Below are positions 58,703 to 64,000 of a stretch of DNA of 64,000 bases, piece by piece. Position numbers and translations under genes: made by a program. Below the pieces are notes generated by a model. The model ran no database searches and was not told the DNA's origin. It saw nothing but the letters and a program-made list of their open reading frames with translations. Source of the DNA: Rostratula benghalensis. Taxonomy: Eukaryota; Chordata; Aves; Charadriiformes; Rostratulidae. Each line of letters begins with the position of its first letter. Within the stretch, counting starts at the first letter, position 1. Where the stretch lies: NCBI GenBank assembly GCA_013399305.1, contig VXAI01000049.1:1909472-1973471 (forward strand), read 5' to 3'.

Positions 58703-61700
58703 CTTTCTACCTGTCCTGGCTCCACCTTTTCCATGACACTTTCCATGACATCCAGCAGCCAACACAGAAGAGCCAAAGCTACAGAATGCAAATAGACTGA
58801 GTTTTAGCCACCCACATTTGGGCTAACATAGTGCTAAATACAGGTGTTGCTTTTGGTGTAAGTAGAGACAGCTACAGTCATAGATGTATTAGATATATCA
58901 AAGGATAACCTTTCATTTAGGTAGGTTATCATGATAACAAGCACATTTTTAAAGTTTGGACCCCTCTACTCCCTGTATTACATCACAGTCAATATTGTGT
59001 TAATTAATACTTTTCTACAAGGTGTTGCTCTTCTCACGTAGAAACAAGTTGCCTTACCTCTTCCCCTTCAAACATCTCATTAAAATCCTTTGATTTAGCC
59101 TTAAGCTGCTCCATTTTCCACATTTTTGGCAGAAAATACACACACATTTCCTGTTTTAGTGAAGATCTTATCAAGGTATCATATCCTCTAATTTCCCCAA
59201 GTAAAACACATGCAAAGTGACAAATTTTCAAGCAAGAAAACTTTCCTCCCTATTTTTAACCATCTGACTGAAACGTGTTTTTTTCTCTCTTTAGTCTCAT
59301 ATTGATGCAATAAAGTTCCAGTGCTTTTGGAAAGAGCCAAGTTGAAGCAACGTGTTTCACAACAGGACTGCAAGGGAGAAGATATGTGGTAACTCCAACA
59401 TCTTGGGAAGTAGATTTTATAATGGTTTTAAAGTAGCTGTGTCACCTGTGCCCAAACTTCTGTTCTTGATGCAGACAAAAAAAGAGTGCCAAAAAACAGA
59501 GGTTCAAGAGAATGAGGATGCCTTTTGGCCCTACATCCAAACGACTGAGGACTCTGTCAATGGCTGAGTGGCTCTTCTGATTGCTTCAGCCTCACCTGGA
59601 GGAGACAACTTTCCAACCTAGGTCTGCTTTTCACAAAGCAAGTCCTTTGCAGATTTTGAAAAACGAGCCTCTTGAAGTTGCTTCAGGAAACCCATCCAAC
59701 CCCCAAAGCAGTCATTCTTATTGTTGTACTTTATTTTTAATCTTGTCCAGACTTGAAGAGAAAGAGGTAAAAGACTTCTTCAAAAAACAACTGATGGGAG
59801 GAACCTAGTTCCCCTTTGGGTATCAGAAATTTCCCATGGACTAGAAACATAGCCATGTGTAACTATGAGTGACTCAAGCCCAGTCTTCATTACTAGGAAA
59901 CCTATTCACACCTCAAAACCCAGGATCATTTATTTTAGGATAATGCAGGTGAAAGTAGATATTCAGTCATCTAAGGTGATTATCATTCTTAATAAATAGA
60001 GCTTTACAACCAATTCAAAACCAAGAATAAATCAATAAATAAAGTCAGATGGCATTTTGCTAATTTAACAGCTTCTGTGCATACAAACCCATGCAGTCAA
60101 ATATACATAAAAGTAGATGTTTGTGCATCCAATTTTGTGTGATCATTACCTCCAGGCAAAAGGTAAGCATGCATTTGGGGCACGTGTTTGACTCTTTCCA
60201 CATTTCGAAGTGAAGCCTTCCCATTAATATTATCTTTCAAAAATGCTTGAAGATCCCCCTCATAAGCCTTTTCAAATAAACCATATGTTTCTGTATTACA
60301 ATGTCCTATTTAGGACAAGAGCTTCCTCTTCTTCCCTGTTTATAAGTAATCCATATACCCAGGACCTCACATAGATAAAACATATATTCCAAGCCTCACT
60401 ACAATGAAAAGTAAAAATAGGCAAATATAATTAAGAATTAAAGCATTTACAATATAGAACAATGCTATAGAGCAATACATATTTGTGCCTAGTATACATA
60501 TTTAAGCCTAGTATTGTTTCTCCTGTGGCTTATTTTACCTGTCCTACTGCAACAATTAGGTTCTCTTTTTCTTTGTTAGTTTGCCATTCTGAGTAATTTA
60601 ATAATAAAGATAATTCACTGGGATTCAACTTTCTGTAAAGAATGTGTAAAGCAGCTTACACCTGGAGAAGGTGTCCCCCCCAAAGGGGACTTGAGCTATT
60701 AGACCAACATTAAAATATACATTGCAACTGCACTAATGCAGTTCGTTAAGCAGAAGCAGCAAGCTCAACTTCTAGAATGTTTTCTTTCTCTGAAATAAGA
60801 ACCTGGTGCTCTGTGATCCATTACAGATGGGGTTTTCTCCCTCTACCACGCGTGGAAGCTTCTCTCAGATAAAATTTCTTCATAATATAATCACAGCAGG
60901 GAGAGTTGTTAAGAAAACAGATTTCTCCTCTAAGATCTCTGACAGATGATCTTGGGTGGGTTTAGCTGCTGTGGTTTCAGATTTTATTGCCTTAATCAGC
61001 CACGATGGCCTCTACATCCAAAGTTCTGGAGATAGCAGAATACAATGGGTGTAGTACAGCTGATAATGAAATTCATCCTTCGGTACCTTGGCAGAAAGTT
61101 CACGCTAATATACTAGCTCCACAACTATGATGCTGAAGCACACAAACACATTCAGCTCAGCTGCCTCTGCTGTAAGAGCAGTAACCCCCAGCCATAACAA
61201 TATAGTAATAGTGTTTGAAATCACTGCATCTATATCCACCAATTTGACAGAACTGGAGCCCCTGCAGTCTCATCTCACAGAGGGTGACTGCAGAGCAATT
61301 CCAGCAGCCCGTAAGATACTGTGAAGATAAAGACAGGATAACAACCAGCCAACAAAAAAAAAAACCCAACACAAACCCCTTAATTTGCAGTCACAAAGGA
61401 TCATGGACTATTAGAGACTTATGAAGCAAAAAGTACCAGTTACAAAAAATAACCCTGTTACAGGCCCTCAAATGGGTACAAGGAACAATGGGATACTATG
61501 CTTTTAAGGATATCCCATCCATAGGAACAGGAACCTGAGGCTGTTGAGGAAGTGATAGTGCAAAGCAGATGGGCACTTACACAGAAGATTTCATGATGGA
61601 TGTCTGAGTAAGAAAGGAAATGTGGTATTTTTTGCTCCATGTTGCTTGCAACGTGCAGCTGAATCTCTTTTGTCCCAACCCAACACCTGGACTAGGCTTT

Positions 61701-61950
61701 AGAACAGGATAAACCACAAATGCTTTCTTCATTTTTCTGGTATATTTCTTTTCTCTAGCCTGTGAAAATCAGGTAGAGGCAATGCTGAAACACGCTCTTT
61801 GCAGGTGAGTGTTGTCTCTGCTGCAGCAGGTAAATGAGCATCCTCTTTTAGTGGTTGGTCACTGCAATGTGCATTCAACAAAAGCTACCAACCTGCTCAT
61901 TTAACTTGAATTTACAACTCTTATGTGCTGTGGAAGATAAGCATGCCAGT

Positions 61951-61992
61951 AAATATATATATACACACATATATCCTGTATACACACACAAA
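61951..61992. repeat. (TA)n/(CA)n simple repeat
   Basis: AATATATATATACACACATA followed by TATCCTGTATACACACACAA. Confidence 0.85.
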
Positions 61993-63104
61993 ATAAATCT
62001 ATAGAAGTAAAAAAGATTCATTTGGAGGACAGATTTATTCCCACTAGTCCAGTTTTCAAGACGGAACACTGCTGTTTCTATGATGTTTTCACCCTGGATT
62101 TCACAGATCTTTAGAAACTCTTGCTAGGTGTTGCAAAGTGACATCTTCCATTAACATTATTATTGGAATTCTGGAACTATTATGGCTTCTGCTTTTTAAG
62201 TCGATAGGGTGAGAAACAGTTTTTCAAGGACTCGGGCCAGATAAGAGATGATACAATTGAAAGCAACCATATGAACAGCCCTATGGATTCAGCGGTTACT
62301 TTCCAACTGAAGGGTCTAACCACCTCCAACTAAAAAAAAATAAAAAAAAAAATCATCAGTCTGAGATTAAATAGGACTGAAACAAGCAATGACTGCTTTT
62401 TGCTGTATTTTAAATTCACTTTGAAGCTACTTCAGAAGGCTAAATGTACTCACTCTACAGATTCAGCTTAGTAAATACCTTAACTTTGTTCTTCTAGCTG
62501 TCCTCTAACCTCTTTGCTGATTGCAAAATCAATTGTCCCACATCCCTCAAGATCTTATCTTCCACATAGATTAGACCGATGAACAAGGCTAAGGACAGGA
62601 ATGAAAAAGGGCAAATCTTCTCCTTACTTCCAGCCTGGAGAAGCTCAACAGCTCCTCCAAATTGCTTATTTTGGACTTCTTCACCAGAGAAGACAGATGG
62701 ACGTAGCTACGTAATAAATCTCATTTTCTGCTCAACCTCCTTTCGCGATAGATTTGGTTACCAAGAAACTCTTCAACAAACAGAGTTAAGTGCACTGAGG
62801 TGATTGTACCCAGGCATACGCTGAGAAACAAACATGCAGAAAATGGCTACAGAGCTTGACTGCAAAATAACTTGCTCATTTAAGATGTGACCACTGAAAT
62901 AAAGGGTACTCTTTCCACCGACTTGGAACCATTGCAGATTCAACAAACCATATTCTGAACCTTTCATGTGTCTTCCTACATGGCACAGTTTTTCATACAG
63001 CACAAGGGCTTAAAGCTCCCCTAGAATGATAATCAATGCTCCTCTATTATGTTTACAGCTCTAAGTCTTTTCCTGCTAATGGATGACGTGTATTTATGCA
63101 GCTG

Positions 63105-63245
63105 GAGGAAACCTGGATTCAATAACTGCTCCACCACAGACTCACTGTGTGGTGTAGGGTAAGTCACTTAAATCTCTCTGTGCCTTCGTTTTCCAACTGT
63201 AAAACAGAAATCTTGATGCCCACCTTTGCAAAGAGCTCTGAATCC
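63105..63245 (+). mobile_element. MIR SINE
   Basis: AACCTGGATTCAATAACTGC, then CTCCACCACAGACTCACTGT, GGGTAAGTCACTTAAATCTC, TCTGTGCCTTCGTTTTCC and AACTGTAAAACAGAAAT follow the MIR consensus in order. It is the best-preserved old SINE in the window and supports an amniote genome. Confidence 0.75.
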
Positions 63246-64000
63246 TCGGGACGAAAACATATTCTGCTAAATAATATTACCTTGTTAGGAAGCACAGGTG
63301 TGTGACCCTGGACACATATGCTAATGTTGATCCATAAATCTGTCAACAGGAGGTGCTGGCAAAACAGATGGTTCACATTCCTTTTTAAACCACCTCTTTG
63401 TCCCCAAAGCCCAGGTATGTCAACTAATCATTTTATAACTGGTCAGGGTTTTAATGGGCCAGGAAGTCACAGTGAAGCACACAATACCACCAGCATTATG
63501 GCTAAAAACAGAGCCAACGAGAGGAAAAGACAGACATAGAGGTTTCTTTTACCCTTTCTCCTCTGCTCCCTGGCACGTAGGACAAACACTGTAAGTCTCT
63601 GCAGAAACAGATAAAAGAAAAAGCAGAACCCATCCCCACACATTCCTGCAAGTAGTACAGCACCAGCGATCATGCCTGAACGCTGATTGATGCTGCGTAC
63701 ATAGAAACAGACACATGGTTTTTAATTACAGGCAATAAAAAACCACAGACACACACCATTTAAAAACCTGATTTAGATGAACAGTTGCAGGTTGACCCAC
63801 AGGGTCAGGAGGATTACAAGCAAATAAAAAGTTCACTTCTAAACATTTATTTTACTTTACTTTATTTACTTAAGAGTTACCTCTATTATTAGGAATTTTG
63901 ATTCTCCTTTTCAAGAGCTGCAAACGGAGCACACAGCCTTTTTCCTTGCAAGTGTGACTGTAGCAAGGCGGGCTGTGGCAGGATGGATGCTGCAGGCCGG

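Larger units (their letters stand above)
54048..64000 (-). other. NKD1: NKD1 5' intron (part), continuing beyond the window
   Basis: About 10 kb upstream of the exon at 53990. I could not find the NKD1 start exon or the exon for the N-terminal GIEEWI-type segment on the minus strand, so they are probably beyond 64,000. The block holds CR1 copies at 57000 and 58251, a MIR at 63105, an A run at 56740, a 23-bp palindrome at 57159, a 14-bp GATA palindrome at 58925 and four weak exon-like segments on the minus strand (see findings). Confidence 0.6.

Noticed and set aside
58209..58765. Minus-strand open frames of 97-120 codons
   Set aside because: Antisense shadows of the plus-strand CR1 at 58251-58702.
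1..64000. tRNA, rRNA, CRISPR array, bacterial operon, phage or integron features
   Set aside because: None seen. The window is vertebrate nuclear DNA, and short direct repeats are simple repeats or LINE pieces rather than spaced arrays.

Overview
The window is vertebrate nuclear DNA and most likely avian. It carries several CR1 LINE tails of the bird/reptile type that end in ATTCTATG-like repeats. It also has a few worn MIR-like SINEs, widely spaced small exons with GT-AG introns, and almost no other repeats. No bacterial, phage or plasmid features are visible.

The only gene I can name is NKD1 (naked cuticle homolog 1), on the minus strand. Seven coding exons can be joined in phase: 53990-54047, 34206-34312, 31491-31586, 22711-22858, 21225-21309, 16348-16478 and 15003-15577. 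They give the last 399 residues of the protein: a short variable segment, the Dishevelled-binding EF-hand region, a basic linker, a conserved Cys/His-containing block and the polyhistidine C-terminus. The first exon or exons, with the start codon and the expected myristoylation signal, are not recognisable here and probably lie beyond 64,000. NKD1 is a Wnt-induced feedback inhibitor that acts on Dishevelled at membranes.

Layout: 1 to about 8.5 kb is downstream intergenic DNA with a CpG-rich patch and a three-copy tandem repeat of 209-216 bp. About 8.5-15.0 kb is the probable NKD1 3' UTR or flank, whose end is uncertain. From 15.0 to 54.05 kb lie the exons and introns; one CR1 abuts a splice donor, and a 19.7 kb intron contains CR1s, a palindromic kappaB-like site and a tandem pair of perfect hairpins. 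From 54.05 to 64 kb is the 3' part of a further 5' intron, with another young CR1 and a 23-bp palindrome.

I found no convincing new gene system. The best unexplained items are the 23-bp palindrome at 57159, the double hairpin at 48231, the kappaB palindrome at 36032, the tandem repeat at 4596, the CR1 placements around exons, and a weak chain of possible minus-strand exons at 55.3-60.3 kb.
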